A DNA stretch of 64,000 nt, taken from positions 57,770,964 through 57,834,963 of the forward strand of contig NC_073632.1 of NCBI RefSeq assembly GCF_029407905.1, given 5' to 3'. The position numbers and the translations under genes were made by a program. Shown here piece by piece: positions 11,496-23,264 of this stretch. Position 1 is the stretch's first letter, and the number at the start of each line of letters is the position of its first letter. This stretch comes from Bubalus kerabau. Taxonomy: Eukaryota > Chordata > Mammalia > Artiodactyla > Bovidae. Under the pieces are notes generated by a model. It was not told the origin of the DNA and did no database searches. It saw nothing but the letters and a program-made list of their open reading frames with translations.

Positions 11496-13257
11496 AGGTA
11501 CTGACAATTATGGTAATTAAATGTTGAAATGGAATTTCTCAGAGAATCTGTAAGAGGCCATTCTTGAGAAAGAGTTAAACATAGTACAGATATTTATCAT
11601 GCTGGAAAGGACTGGGAAGGGAGTATGAGACTAATTGGGGTAGGGACGTGACTTGGCAAAGTTGTTAGTTTAATGATTTTATGTGTATATTCCAAGTGAC
11701 TGATTGACATTTGAAAATAAATAAGCTGTTTACAATATTGGATAATCTATATTCAAAATTTGACACAAAGACATTTACTATAACTAATCATGGTATTTAA
11801 AAAGCCAGGCTCTTTGATTTAGATCTGTTAAAACCTGGAAGACTTCTGCTCTGACTTATATTGAGAATCTCAATATAAACGTGTGTGCTTAATACATTTA
11901 ATGTAAAATGAGGATGAGGTTGCCCTTATTTTAAAGGTTTTAAGTAATTGTAGTTCAACCTTGATTTTTAGTTCCCTATCAACCACTCCTTCCTCTAACC
12001 ATGTTCTGATGGTGATTGACATCTCAAAGATTTAGCCACCTGTGAACAGAGTTTTAAATATAACCTTCTTGAATTAATTATGCATAATGCTCAAAATAGG
12101 TTTGGAAGGCACCTACTGAAGCAGAATTAAATCAGAAAGGAATGAGGTGGCCACAGAAACTGTTTATCTTTTGTATAACAGGCAGCTATCAGTATTTTTA
12201 TAACCAAAAGTAAAGATAAGCATAACTAAAATCACGTATTTTGTGCTAAATATATCAGTTCACTAAATGTTAATGTATAAATGTCAAGTCAGTCAGCTGA
12301 ATGTATAAAAATGATGCTTTTTTAATACTCATGAAGAGAGTTGTTAGGCAATCTCTTCTTTTTTTTCCCTGCCAATGTTATCATTCTAGTTGGTCCTAAT
12401 TCTGGACTCCCTGCGAAAATGCAAATTAAACAAAAGAAGTATTGTTTGCCTTCAGGAGATCTACAATTTGCTGATGAGAAATCATAAATATTAAAGAAAT
12501 GAAAACATAAAATGTATAAGTATTTAATTTAGATCTAAGTCATTCTCTTTTTTTTTCAAAAATCAGATACAATATAATAAAATTTTGAAAGAATATGTTC
12601 ATTTGGATTCATATTTTTGTATGTTATTTTTCATAACATTATCACAAATGTATTTGACTTCATTGAATATTATCTTAGTTTTAACATATACATTTATTAC
12701 TTGAAAACATTCTGCTCTTAAATAGTTCATAATGATACTTTTCATATCCTACAGGTATCCATATTCATTCAATATATATTTTATGAGCTTATTGCATGCA
12801 AGGCACTGTGCTAAGGATAAAAATTGATTAGGTTTTATGTCCTGCCACATATACAGTGGGATATCTCATCATTGAGTCACCAGTCATCTTCAAGAAATTT
12901 TTAAGTCATTTATTTTCTCACTTCTTTCCATTCCTCACTCTTTCCTATGCCTTCAAGTTTTTCCCTAAGAAAATAACCTCCAATTCTTTTCTTCATCCTT
13001 GATATTGTACCTGAATTTTATTCTCATGTTACTAAATACATAAAACGTTTGCATTTAGACACCGTCCTCTAAGCTGATCCTCTTCCAGAACATCCTTGGC
13101 ATTCTATGGCTCCATCCTTGACTATCACTCACCCTCTACTGTCAGGCATAGCCCTTCCACCAGATTTTCTGTGCTACTCAATAGGGACCTTTTGGTCTAC
13201 TATAAGACCCTCACTCTCTATAACTCACAAGCCATGGTCACACTCTCTCCTTTGTTC
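11496..13257. other. Mostly unrecognised stretch
   Basis: No gene was recognised. A short piece near 12760-12825 ('ttgcatgcaaggcactgtgc') resembles the core of MIR or L2 but is too short to assign firmly. The remainder is AT-rich. Confidence 0.35.
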
Positions 13258-13380
13258 CAGATGTTTCATGAGATGAAGCTTCACGTTACTAAAGTAAAAA
13301 CTGCTTTTATAGCCAAATATCAAGTCCTGCCCATCCTTCAAAGCCTGTATCAAGTTCCAAGAGCTGCTCTGGCTCTTTCA
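13258..13380 (+). repeat. 123-bp direct repeat, copy A
   Basis: This segment is repeated, without gaps, at 14854-14976. About 107 of 123 positions match by eye. Similarity ends sharply on both sides. The 3' half ('cccatccttcaaagcctgta') resembles the L2 3' region, but two independent L2 copies would normally be far more diverged than this. Confidence 0.7.
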
Positions 13381-13661
13381 TTGTATGTATAAAAATAAGT
13401 CAATAAAACAAACAACACTCCCCTGCTTGGGGCCACATTCAAATGGGGTTCTGATACTCTCCTGGCTGGATTAATAATAATACTCAATATTTATGGAATG
13501 TGTATGTTTATGTGTCAGGCACTGGGCTAATCTTTTGCCTCCAATTCAACAAACAACTTATCAATTGCCTAGAATATTCCAGAATATCCTAGGTGCTTCA
13601 GATGTAACAGCAAACAAAACATATTCTACTAGAGGGAGAGAGACACTAAACAATGACCAGT

Positions 13662-14140
13662 CATTCTAAACTGTTGTTGTTACTTAGCCACTAAGTGATA
13701 GTCACTCAGCCGTGTCTGACTTTTTGCAACCCCATGGACTATAGCCCACGAGGCTCCTCTGTCCCTGGAATTTCCCAGGCAAGAATACTGAAGTGGGTTG
13801 CCATTTCCTTCTCCAGGAGATCTTCCCCATCCAGGGATGGAACGCGTGTCTCCTACATTGCACTTGGGCTTCCCAGGTGGCGCTGGGGGTAAAGAACCCA
13901 CCTGCCAATGAAGGATACGCAAGAGATGCAGGTTCCATCCCTGGCTCCGCAGGATCCCCTGGAGAAGGAAATGGCAACCCACTCCAGGATTCTTGCCTGA
14001 AGAATTCCATGGGCGGAGGAGCCTGGTGGGCTACAGTCCATACAGTTGCAAAGAATTGGACACAAATGATTTAGCACACACTCCTGCCTTATGAGTGGAT
14101 TCTTTACCACTGAGCCACCAGGGAAGCCTCACACTAAACT
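13662..14140 (-). mobile_element. Bov-tA SINE, split by another Bov-tA
   Basis: A reverse-complement Bov-tA occupies 13673-13865 and 14081-14129, interrupted by a sense copy. The left piece is the BovA body. The right piece is the tRNA head ('tctttaccactgagccacca', 'gggaagcc'). Flanks CATTCTAAACT (13662-13672) and CACACTAAACT (14130-14140) match at 9 of 11 positions, supporting a single original insertion. Confidence 0.85.
13866..14080 (+). mobile_element. Bov-tA SINE nested in a Bov-tA
   Basis: Sense-strand element starting GGGCTTCCCAGGTGGCGCTG and ending after 'ttagcacaca'. It sits in the tRNA head of the outer, antisense Bov-tA. Decayed duplications of about 17 bp, both beginning CTCCT (13850 and 14081), mark the insertion. 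Confidence 0.9.
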
Positions 14141-14853
14141 AGCAAATCATAAAATATGTTAGAACTTAACTGTTATGGGGACATAAAAAAGTAGAACAGA
14201 AGCCTTTGCAATTTAAAATATGGTGATCAAGGTAATTGTCTTTGAAAAGGTGACAGTTAAGCAAACATCAAAGAGATGAGAAAGTTAACCCTATTGATAG
14301 CTGAAAGAAGAGTATGTAAGGAAGAAAGAATAGCCTAGAAAATTTTCCTAATAAGACAGCTTGCCTAGCATGCCCTAGAACAGCAAGGAAGCTGAAGTCT
14401 GTTGTAAAAAGTGTAAATGTGGAAAGAGCAGATGAGGTCATAAGGGTCAGGGGTGTTTTTCAGGCCAGTGTAAGGATTCTGACTTTGACTCTAAGTGAAA
14501 TAGGCAACTTTAAAGGTTTTGGACAAAACTAAGATCTGTATTAGGATTTTAAAAGATCTCTCCAACTGCAGCACAGGCAATAGATCATATGGGAACAAGG
14601 ATAAAAGGAGGGAGATCAGTGAGGAATTTAGTGAAAAATCCAGGAAGAGGTGATGGTGTAGATGCATTGAAGAGCAGAGGAGGTTTTACTGGATAAAGAA
14701 ATGGAGCCTCAAACAGCAGAAGCAACTTGTCTCCAGGTTGCCCCTAGAAGCTGAGATCTTTAACTACTTTGTCTCCTGCCTCTCACTGACACAACCTCTT
14801 TAAGCTCACAAAGTATCTTAATGAAACCAGTAGAAATGAAGCCTTGAAAATGG
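14141..14853. other. Unrecognised stretch
   Basis: No gene or repeat family was recognised. It is moderately purine-rich with no long open frame. Confidence 0.35.
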
Positions 14854-14976
14854 CAGATGTTTCATGAGATGAGGCTTCACATTGCTAACGGGAAAATTGT
14901 TTTTATAGCCAAATTTCAAGTCCTTCACATCCTCCAAAGCCCATATCAAGTTCCAGGAGCTGCTCTGGCTCTTACA
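14854..14976 (+). repeat. 123-bp direct repeat, copy B
   Basis: Partner of 13258-13380, in the same orientation, about 1.6 kb downstream and with no length difference. Downstream, 14990-15110 looks like an L2-type 3' end ('catatctgtatccccaacac'). Confidence 0.7.
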
Positions 14977-15178
14977 TGAAATCTTATATTCTATTTCATG
15001 TCACATGGTTTCTCTCATATCTCTGTGTAGGTTTTTATGATTCAACTGCTTTGTGACTTGGGAAATAGGACCATATCTGTATCCCCAACACTGACTAGAA
15101 TAAAAGTATTTATATTTTAAAATATTGATTGATTGATTTTCATTGGCATCTCATTTTGAAAGTATTCTACAAATAATG

Positions 15179-15405
15179 CAAATGTAAAGTGAAAGTGTTA
15201 ATCGCTCAGTCATGTCCAACTCTTCGCAACCCCATTGACTATAGCCCTCCAGACTCTTCTGTCCTTAGAGTTCTCTGGGCAAGAATACTGGAGTGGGTAG
15301 CCATTCCCTTGTCCAGGGGATCTTCCTGACCCAGGGATTGAACCGAGGTCTCCTGTATTGCAGGCAGATTCTTTACTATCTGAGCCACCAAAACAAATGT
15401 AAAGT
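15179..15405 (-). mobile_element. Bov-tA SINE with 12-bp target-site duplication
   Basis: Reverse-complement Bov-tA at 15191-15393, from 'gaaagtgttaatcgctcagt' to 'tctgagccaccaaaa'. It is flanked by a perfect CAAATGTAAAGT duplication (15179-15190 and 15394-15405). Confidence 0.93.
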
Positions 15406-17121
15406 TGTTTCAAAATTCTGATATGGAAGAAAGACAAGATGATAACATGCCTGTGCTATATATGTAAATCTTGATAGCAAAAATAGGTGACACTGAGTTA
15501 AGGCATTTATTATGAAAGTAAGATTTCTCATGTTTATATAGTATACTAACATTTACCTAGTCCTTTCACTCAAATTATTTAATTTGATCATTGTAATGCC
15601 CACAATTTTTCTCACATTGATGCTTTCTTGAAAAGACCAAAATTATCAAATAATGTCTGATGACAGATGCATAATGTATCAAGGGAAAAATCTATCCAAA
15701 GCTAAGTTTACATTCTGTACACTGTAACTTTAGGATTTCTAATTTATAAGAACTAGCGAAAAATGGAAAAAATAATTAAGAGCACATTCTGCTGACCTGA
15801 AAGTAGTGTTAGTTCTATGGGAAATAGTCCTACTTTCATCAAATATTTTCCACACAGGGATCTACACATACTCCTTCTCACAGGTGAATTAAGCTGACCT
15901 TTCTGTCTTCTTTCAGCACCTTGCCATTTGATGTGGATTTCAAATGTCATCTACTAGTACGTCCTTTTTTCCCCTCAGTCACACAAAGACTATTAATCAT
16001 GCTCATCTGTACCAACACTGCAGTCTTAACTCCTATGCGTGCCTGCAGCTCCCATCCCACTGAGATAGAATTACCACCTCTAGCTTCTCAACCCTTCTTC
16101 AGATTTTCACTATGCATTCCTTCCATTGAACCTTAATATCTTAATGCAGCGTCCTCTCTATTATCTGTGCTAATGGCACATCAGGGTAAGTGAGAGCCAC
16201 AGAAAACCTATAACCTCAATTTAGCTTTTGATCTCCCCTCTACCGCCCTTTACATGAGTTGCTAATGAGCAGTGAAGTTGACAGATTGAAATGTCACCTC
16301 TTTCTGCCCTTTGATATAAGTGTTAATGAAAATGAATATGACAAGGGGCTGATGGGACATTAAGAAAAGAAAAATAAGGGCCTGCCTGACCTATAGGACA
16401 GTCAACTCTTCTTTCTAATTGAGTTTATTTCAGCTACTTCTCTTGCAAATGACCCTGTGAGTTGAGGTTGAATATTATACTCTTCTTATTTCTGACTTTG
16501 TGACCAAGTAAGTTACTGAGTACTTCCAAGCCACAGATTTTCCTTCTATTGAGGTCAGTCAACTGAAATCTTCATGGAAATTTCAGTTCTCAAAAGTATA
16601 GGGCATAGTTTTCCATTTCAGATTTGCTCACTTTCAAGTTCCTACTAATAAACCCATTAAAAAGGCAGAAAAGAATTACAAGTCATAACATAAAATCGAG
16701 ATTCAAAGTCATCATATTTCCAGGAAGTGAGAGGCTTTCCTACTCATTGCATGATCAATGGATTTGACTTCAGAATCCCATGTGATGCCATATGTGTATT
16801 TTGCTAACATACCCATCCAGCTAAAAGCAAGTAGAGATAAAGGTTGTAGCCTAGTAACTTTCTTAATTCCTCACAGAGACTCAGAGTCCATTGCCACAAG
16901 AAACTCAGCAGCTATTATTCAAAACTATATTTTTGGAAGCAACCCCCTTCTGCCACCCATGCCTATTTTTCTACTTCTGTTCCGAGACTGTAATTTCTGG
17001 AAACCAACATAATAGAAAATTAGAGGTGAAGAGAACTAGCAATAATACACTACCATGTGAGACTTCCAGCATTTCGCTTGTTAGAGTTATAACAACAGGC
17101 TACAGAAGCAGGAAGACCCGG
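15406..17121. other. Unrecognised stretch
   Basis: No gene, RNA gene or repeat family was recognised. Short open frames here (for example 15921-16136 and 16891-17163) show no domain and no codon-use signal that I could judge. Confidence 0.35.
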
Positions 17122-17204
17122 CAATGGCATATACTGAGATGGAAGTATATGCCATTGTTCTGAAAGGGGTGCCATAATACTGAGATGGAGAGTTATGGTG
17201 CCCC
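17122..17204. repeat. Two tandem related hairpins
   Basis: Hairpin 1 has a perfect 14-bp stem (17122-17135 with 17144-17157) and an 8-base loop. Hairpin 2 has a 12-bp stem (17166-17177 with 17193-17204) with two G-T pairs and a 15-base loop. Both share the phrase TACTGAGATGGA across the stem-loop junction, so they look like diverged duplicates of one unit. Function is unknown. Confidence 0.6.
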
Positions 17205-18404
17205 ATTCAGGACAAAATACCCTTAAATCCAAAGAACTACTCAAAGAGAAGCCTTGTAGAGGGTGGCGATTTGAAGAGAAGCTTTAAAACATCAACCTGT
17301 CTTTCACTTGAAGATCTGAGAAGGGGGTTTTACCAAAGCCTGAGTGGTCAGGGAAACAGGACAAGTGGAAACCACATACATTGCCTATAGGCAATTAGAG
17401 TGATGTCACATCATTTCAGGGTGGGTGAATGGAAAGAAAATAACATGGAATCATGAAGATGTGGAGCCACAGAAAAAAATGAAAAATCAGCCTGAAAGAC
17501 TGCAGTAAAAGCAAACTTTTTAAAATCATTAATTATGTAACCAGGAGATATTTTTAAAGTATTAATTATCAATAAAGTGTAAGATTTTATGACTTCTCTA
17601 AAACGGGAGAAAAAAGTCATGAAGAGATAATATGCAGATAAAAAGACAATATGTTGCAATGAAAAGGGATCTGAATGATGTAAAGAAAGACTGAAAGGAC
17701 TTTAAAGTGTGAAATGAGAAAGAGGACAACACTAAAAAGAGCAGACAACAGAGATGCTGTCCCTAGTTGATAGATATTCTTAAGGAAGAGCTTAGAGTGT
17801 CTGAAAAAAATATAACAATGAAAAATATGATTGAAGAAAGAATCCCTGAACTGAAAAAAATTCTCTAAATGTCAGTTGAAGTGATTCATTTTAGTTCCCG
17901 AAAAATTACTGCAAATGGGCCCATACTTAGATACATGTTACTTTACTTCTAAATAAAATATTTCAAATATACAGAAAAGACTGAGCCAGTTGCATAATTT
18001 TTACTTTCTATTTTTTTAAGATGTTATGAAATGTTTATTTCTGTCTTTCAAATTTAACTGAAAGTCAATTTATCTTCAAATGACTGCTTTCTTTGAAAAT
18101 GACATATTCCCATAATAAGTCCATTGCCCGTGGATGGGAATCCATTGTCTTGTCTGTGCAAAGGTGTGTTCATACTCAGCAATGGCAACAGCTATAAAAT
18201 TACATTAATGGCAATTGAGTTTATGGGGCATCTTGAGTGGGAGAAGCAAAGAAACTATGGAACTGTGAGAAGAGTGATGAACGGAAGAGAGAACTGAGGG
18301 TCCAGGGAAACATGATGTCAAAAACAGTCCGCTAGTGACAGATTCATAAGGATTGTTAAGAATAGGGGTGTTTCTGTACTCCCCCAAAATGAGTACATAT
18401 GTTT
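17205..18404. other. Unrecognised AT-rich stretch
   Basis: No gene or repeat family was recognised. Part of 17400-17900 is A-rich and could be highly decayed L1. Confidence 0.35.
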
Positions 18405-18910
18405 GTCAAAAACATAATCAAAAATGTTTATAGTACCATATCCATAATAACTCCAAATTGGAAACTACCCATCTGCCCATCAGCAATAGAATAGATAAAT
18501 AAAAATGTGTTACATTCACATCAAGGAACACTACAAACATTTAAGTACAAATACGAAAATGATAAGGAGTAAACTATAATTTCAAGCAATGAGAATGAAT
18601 CTCACAAGTATAGTTGTGAGCAAAAGAAGACAGATGCAAAAGAAAGCTTACTGTAGGATTCCTTTTATGTAAAGGTTAAAATAAGTTAAACTAATGTTGA
18701 TGTTAAAAGTCAGGGTAGTGATTAGACTTGGAGGGAGGGAGGTTTGACTTATAGGAAACACAGTAAGGGAATTTCAGAATCCTGGTCGTGTGCTGTGTCC
18801 TGATCTGACCGCCATTCACAACTGTGATCAGTTTGTGAAAGTTCATTGAGCCTTACACTGATAATTTACACATTTTCTGAATGATTGCTATATAATTTTT
18901 AAAAAAAGAA
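18405..18910 (+). mobile_element. Old L1 (L1M-type) 3' region
   Basis: Sense-orientation decayed L1 ORF2 end and 3' UTR. Phrases include 'caaattggaaactacccatc', 'aagcttactgtaggattcc' and 'tgaaagttcattgagcctta', the usual order of an old mammalian L1 tail. There is no open frame. Confidence 0.7.
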
Positions 18911-18940
18911 AAATAGTAGGGATTTTTGTCTTTCTTTAAC

Positions 18941-19166
18941 TTTTTTTTTTTTTTGGAATATAGTTGCTTCCATAGGGTGACAAAGAGTCTAACACAGCTG
19001 AAGCAACTTAGCACCCACATAGCTGCTTTAAATGTTGTGTTCATTTCTGCTGTACACCAAAGTGAATCCACCACACATATACATATATCCTCTCTTCTTT
19101 GAGTAGAGTTCCCTGTGCTATACAGTCAGTTCTCATTAGTTACCTGTTTTACACACACTAGTGTGT
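18941..19166 (-). mobile_element. L1 3'-end fragment with poly(T)
   Basis: Starts with a run of T (the element's poly(A) on the minus strand), then the reverse-complement L1 3' UTR ('tttctgctgtacaccaaag', 'ccacacatatacatatatcc'). It is split by a tiny SINE insertion at 18970-19018. Confidence 0.75.
18960..19028 (+). mobile_element. Extremely 5'-truncated Bov SINE with target-site duplication
   Basis: Only the last 49 bp of a BovA-type SINE are present (18970-19018, 'ccatagggtgacaaagagtc' to 'gcaacttagcaccc'). The flanks ATAGTTGCTT (18960-18969) and ATAGCTGCTT (19019-19028) match at 9 of 10 positions and continue the host L1 on both sides. Confidence 0.75.
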
Positions 19167-19450
19167 GGGCTTCTCTTGTTGCCTCAAGAACTTGACCACC
19201 TTGTATGAACCACACTGGAAGTCAGGGCTCTATGTTCACCACATGGAGAGACAGAAGAGACAAGAGTATGGAGCAGACAGAAGAAATGAGCTGCAGGAGG
19301 CAAGGCATGGGGATCCAAAATCAACCAAGGGAGGAAATTCTAGAGCCAAAGGACACAGGACACAGCCAAGTTCGGAAAATCCCCAGAGGTGTTCTATGTG
19401 GGAAAGAAGGAAGCTCACTTGTATTACAGAAAAAAAAAAAAAAAAAAAAA
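19167..19450 (+). other. Poly(A)-tailed segment of unknown origin
   Basis: About 260 bp of ordinary-complexity sequence ends in a run of about 20 A (19431-19450), as in a retrocopied RNA. No AATAAA lies close upstream, no target-site duplication was found, and none of the three overlapping open frames shows a protein I recognise. It may be a retrocopy of a noncoding RNA or 3' UTR, or simply a chance A run. Confidence 0.35.
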
Positions 19451-19651
19451 TACCAGCAGGAAGAACTTGGTGAAAAACCCTCTAGTTTCTTATTTAATCA
19501 TAAAATTTGTTATCATTTTAATTGTTTTTTTAAAATCAAAGACCTTCCTGGATATAATATCTAACTTGTGGTGACAATTTTTTATCCAGTGAGATAACTG
19601 ATTTTTTTTTTTTAAGAAACATTGAAATTCCCTGCATTTTGAGGTGCTTTC

Positions 19652-19900
19652 GACTTGTTGCTGGGCTTCCCAGGTGGCGCTAGTGATAAAGAACCTGCCT
19701 GTCAAGGCAGGTGACATAAGAGACACAGGTTCCATCTCTAGGCAGGGAAGATACCTTGGAGAAGGGCATGGCAACCCACTCCAGTACTCTTGCCAGGAGA
19801 ATCCCATGGACAGAGGAGCCTGGTGGGCTACAGTCCATAGGGTCGCAGAGTCGGACAGGACTGAAGAAACTTAGCACACATGCACACAGACTTTTTGCTG
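19652..19900 (+). mobile_element. Bov-tA SINE with 12-bp target-site duplication
   Basis: Element body 19664-19888, starting GGCTTCCCAGGTGGCGCTAG and ending after 'cttagcacacatgcacaca'. Flanks GACTTGTTGCTG (19652-19663) and GACTTTTTGCTG (19889-19900) differ by one base. The head contains a small internal duplication around 'gcctgtcaaggcaggtgac'. Confidence 0.93.
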
Positions 19901-19989
19901 TATTTATTGGGCTTTCTTTTCCTGGTATTGACCAACTCTGAATTATTGCCTATAAAAATGCATAGCCCTCCCCAGTAAATTCTAGTTAG

Positions 19990-20690
19990 TTTTTTGTAGT
20001 AAATATGCATAATATAAAATATACCATTTTAACCATTTTTGAATGTACAGTTTAGTACATTGACATTGTTCTGCAACTTTCACCACCATCCATCTCCAGA
20101 ACTTTTTCATTTTCCTTCACTAGACAGTAACTCCCCATTCCTCCTCCTTGCAACCACAATTCTTCTTGTCTCTGTGAAGTTGGCTATACTAAGTACCTCA
20201 TGTAAATGGAATCACACAGTATTTGTCCTTTTCTGACTGATTCACTTAGCCTTGTATCTTCAAGGTTCATCCATGTTGAACCATGTATCAGAATTTCTTT
20301 CCTTTTTAAGGTTAAATAATATTCTATTGTATGACTATATTATGTTTGTTTATTCATTCACCCTTTGATGGGAACTTGGTGGAAAAACATCCACCTTTCG
20401 GCTGTTGTGAATAATGCTGCTATGAACATGGGGGTACAAATATCTATTCAAGTTCCTTCTTTCACTTCTTTCAGGTATAAACTCAGAAGTAGAATTGCTG
20501 GATCATGTGGTTATTCTATGTTTATTCTTTGAGGAATAACCATAACATTTTCCACAGTGGCTGAACCATTTTATATATCCACCACAATTCAAAACATTCC
20601 TTGACATCCTTAACAACTCTTGTCATTTTATGATTTGTGTTTCATAGCCATTCTAATGGGTGTGAAGTTGTTAGTCTCGTATTTTAAACA
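19990..20690 (-). mobile_element. Old L1 (L1M-type) fragment
   Basis: Reverse-complement decayed L1. Phrases include 'ttcatccatgttgaaccatg', 'aaataatattctattgtatg', 'ggctgttgtgaataatgctg', 'agtagaattgctggatcatg' and 'tccacagtggctgaaccatt', in the standard order for antisense L1 ORF2 and 3' UTR. There is no open frame. Confidence 0.8.
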
Positions 20691-20935
20691 ACATTAATTT
20701 TCAATAAGGCTTCCCTGGTGGCTCAGTAGTAAAGTATGTGCTGGCAATGCAGAAGACACAAGTTCAATCCCTGATTCAAGAAGATCTCCTAGAGAAGAAA
20801 ATGGAAACCCACTCAAGTATTCTTGCCTGGGAAATCCCACAGAAAGAGGACTCTGATAGTGTTACAGTCCATGGGGTTACAAAACAGTCAGACATGACTG
20901 AGAAACTAAACAGCAACAACATAACTTTTAATAAT
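20691..20935 (+). mobile_element. Bov-tA SINE
   Basis: Element 20708-20918, starting GGCTTCCCTGGTGGCTCAGT, with a tail of CAGCAAC type. Flanks ACATTAATTTTCAATAA (20691-20707) and ACATAACTTTTAATAAT (20919-20935) look like a diverged duplication. The body carries more changes than its neighbours, so it is an older copy. Confidence 0.88.
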
Positions 20936-20940
20936 ATCTA

Positions 20941-21790
20941 TTCAGTTCAGTTCATTTCAGTTCAGTCAATCAGTTGTGTCCATCTCTTTACGACCCCATG
21001 GACTGCAGCACACCAGGCCTCTCTATCCATCACCAACTCCCAGAGTTTACTCAAACTTGTGTCCATTGAGTCGGTGATGCCATCCATCCATCTCATCCTC
21101 TGTCATCCCCTTCTCCTCCCACCTCAATCTTTCCCAGAATCAGGGTCTTTTCCAGTGAATCAGTTCTTTGCATCAGGTGGCCAAAGTATTGGAGTTTCAG
21201 CTTCAACATCAGTCCTTCCAATGAATATTCAGGACTGATTTCCTTTAGGATGGACTGGTTGGATCTCCTTGCAGTCCAAGGTATTCTTAAGAGTCTTCTC
21301 CAACATCACAGTTCAAAAGCATCAATTCTTTGACACTCAGCTTTCTTTATAGTCCAATTTTCACATCCACACATGATGACTAGAAAAACCATAGCTTTGA
21401 CTAGACAGATCTTTGTTGGCAAAGTAATGTCTCTGTTTTTTAATATGCTATCTAGGTTAGTCATAGCTTTTCTTCCAATGAGCAAGCATCTTTTAATTTC
21501 ATGTCTGCAGTCACCATCTGCAGTGATTTTGGAGCCCCCAGAAATAAAGTCTGTCACTGTTCCCATTGTTTCCTCATCTATTTGCCATGAAGTGATGGGA
21601 CCAGATGCCATGATCTTCGTTTTCTGAATGTTGAGCTTTAAGTCAACTTTTTCACTCTCCTCTTTCACTTTCATCAAGAGGCTTTTTCATTCTTCACTTT
21701 CTGCCATAAGGGTGGTGTCATCTGCATATCTGAGCTTATTGATATTTCTCCCGGCAATCTTGATTCCAGCTTGTGCTTCATCCAGCCCAG
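20941..21790 (-). mobile_element. BovB LINE 3' fragment
   Basis: Reverse-orientation, 5'-truncated BovB beginning on the + strand with the TTCAGTTCAG-type tail. The minus strand retains ORF2 pieces, including LKLNIQKTKIMASGPITSW (within 21306-21677), interrupted by frame changes. It ends abruptly at 'ccagcccagca'. A weak duplication (TCTATTCAGT at 20937-20946, CATATTCAGT at 21791-21800) may flank it. The catalytic motif is not included. Confidence 0.92.
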
Positions 21791-21800
21791 CATATTCAGT

Positions 21801-22363
21801 AGGTCTGAATATTAACCAGATCTCTCACAAGATGGCTGACAATTTTTTAACTATGAAATTTTATATTTAATTTTAATTGAAGCTACCTTAACAACATGCC
21901 ACATTTACCTCACCACAGTTACTAGATCAAATCTACCAATGAGTTCACCATGCCCGAACTAGCAGAAAAACACGTTTATGTTTATCAGACATCAAGGTCA
22001 CTGCAGAATCAGTGCCAGAATTCTCAACTTGTTAATCTCGTTCAATAGCCAAATATATTCAAGGTAAAATAAAGCCAACAAAATTCTAATGTCTCCCTCC
22101 TGTGACATGAGAAAACTCCAATGCAAACCTTATGACTATTTTATAATTAAGACATTTCTCCACTTGCTACCATCATTCATTTTTTACTGTTTTCCTGAAC
22201 TCTTTCCAAAGACAAAGTCTCAAATTTTGCCTTCTTTCCAATGTGAACCCAAATTGTTTTGAACTAGAGGAAGGATACTGTGCCAGAACTGAATTAAGGG
22301 ATGAGCCTTTAAGGAAACTAAAACATCACTGGAATAAACTTAAAAGATGGTTATCACCTCATT
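21801..22363. other. Unrecognised stretch
   Basis: No gene or repeat family was recognised. Confidence 0.35.
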
Positions 22364-22448
22364 TATTGGAGGTGGCCAAAAAGTTCATTTGGGTTTTTCT
22401 GTAAGATATTATGGAAAAGCCCAAACCAACTTTTTGGCCAACCCAGTA
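22364..22448. mobile_element. Palindromic mariner-type MITE
   Basis: An 81-bp element (22366-22446) is nearly all inverted repeat. The left end contains GGCCAAAAAGTTCATTTGGG. The right end is the reverse complement of a closely similar sequence, ending AACTTTTTGGCCAACCCA. TA dinucleotides flank it on both sides (22364-22365 and 22447-22448), as expected for Tc1/mariner insertion. It cannot code for a transposase. Confidence 0.85.
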
Positions 22449-23264
22449 GTTAGTTTCTTCATACACATACTTACAAGAAACAGTAAACTGTAAATTGGCT
22501 TCTTTCTTGCTGTAAGTATGGTGGCGATGGCACCTTGAGTTTGGGAAGGAAGGCAGTGGCACTAAACTACTTCTGTTGAAACTGGGCAAGCCATTGGCTA
22601 CGAGCTATGGTGTTAATGCTGAGACTCTCAGTACTCAGCCTGATATTGGCTGAAGTCAATAGCTGCAGTTATTTGAAATTCTGAAGCCAAATCATATATA
22701 TAATATTAAGATATTTACTGGTAATTTATTATAATTTATCATATAAACTAAGTTTTAGTCTTTACTGCCCTTCCTTAGAAGTTTAAAAAAAACCTCAATA
22801 AACTAGAGCTAAAAAAACATAGAAAAATGTTTTACATAATGAAAGCCAGAGAAAATGAGTTTTAGACATCGATGGAATTTGAAAACAAATCCCTAAATCA
22901 GGTCATGAAACACATATGTTAGAGTCCATCAGGACAGAGACAGCACACCTAATCTTATAGAATTTGATAGAAGGAATATCTAGAAATTTGTAAGCAGGGA
23001 CTAAGGAAGCCAAAAAGAGATGGTGCCATTCAGTGAGCCCGCACCACTCCCAGACCTGCAAGGGCAATGGAGAAAGAGTGGTTTCCAGAACCCATTGGAA
23101 ACAAGAAGTCAATTTGTAGAGAGGGACCTAGAGGAATACATACACCAGTCTTTCCTCCTGGCCTCCCGTCACCCAATTGTCTGCATCTAATTGGAAGCAA
23201 GAGGACAAGGGTGTCCACAGATGCAGCCCTAGAGCCTCCTGTAGCAAAGAAAAAGGTGAAGAGT
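22449..23264. other. Unrecognised stretch
   Basis: No gene was recognised. Overlapping short open frames on both strands near 22903-23303 have no recognisable protein. The plus-strand one runs into the BovB tail. Confidence 0.35.

Noticed and set aside
13096..13392. 98-codon plus-strand open frame
   Set aside because: It overlaps the 123-bp direct repeat, and the second copy of that repeat does not keep the frame open, so coding is unlikely.
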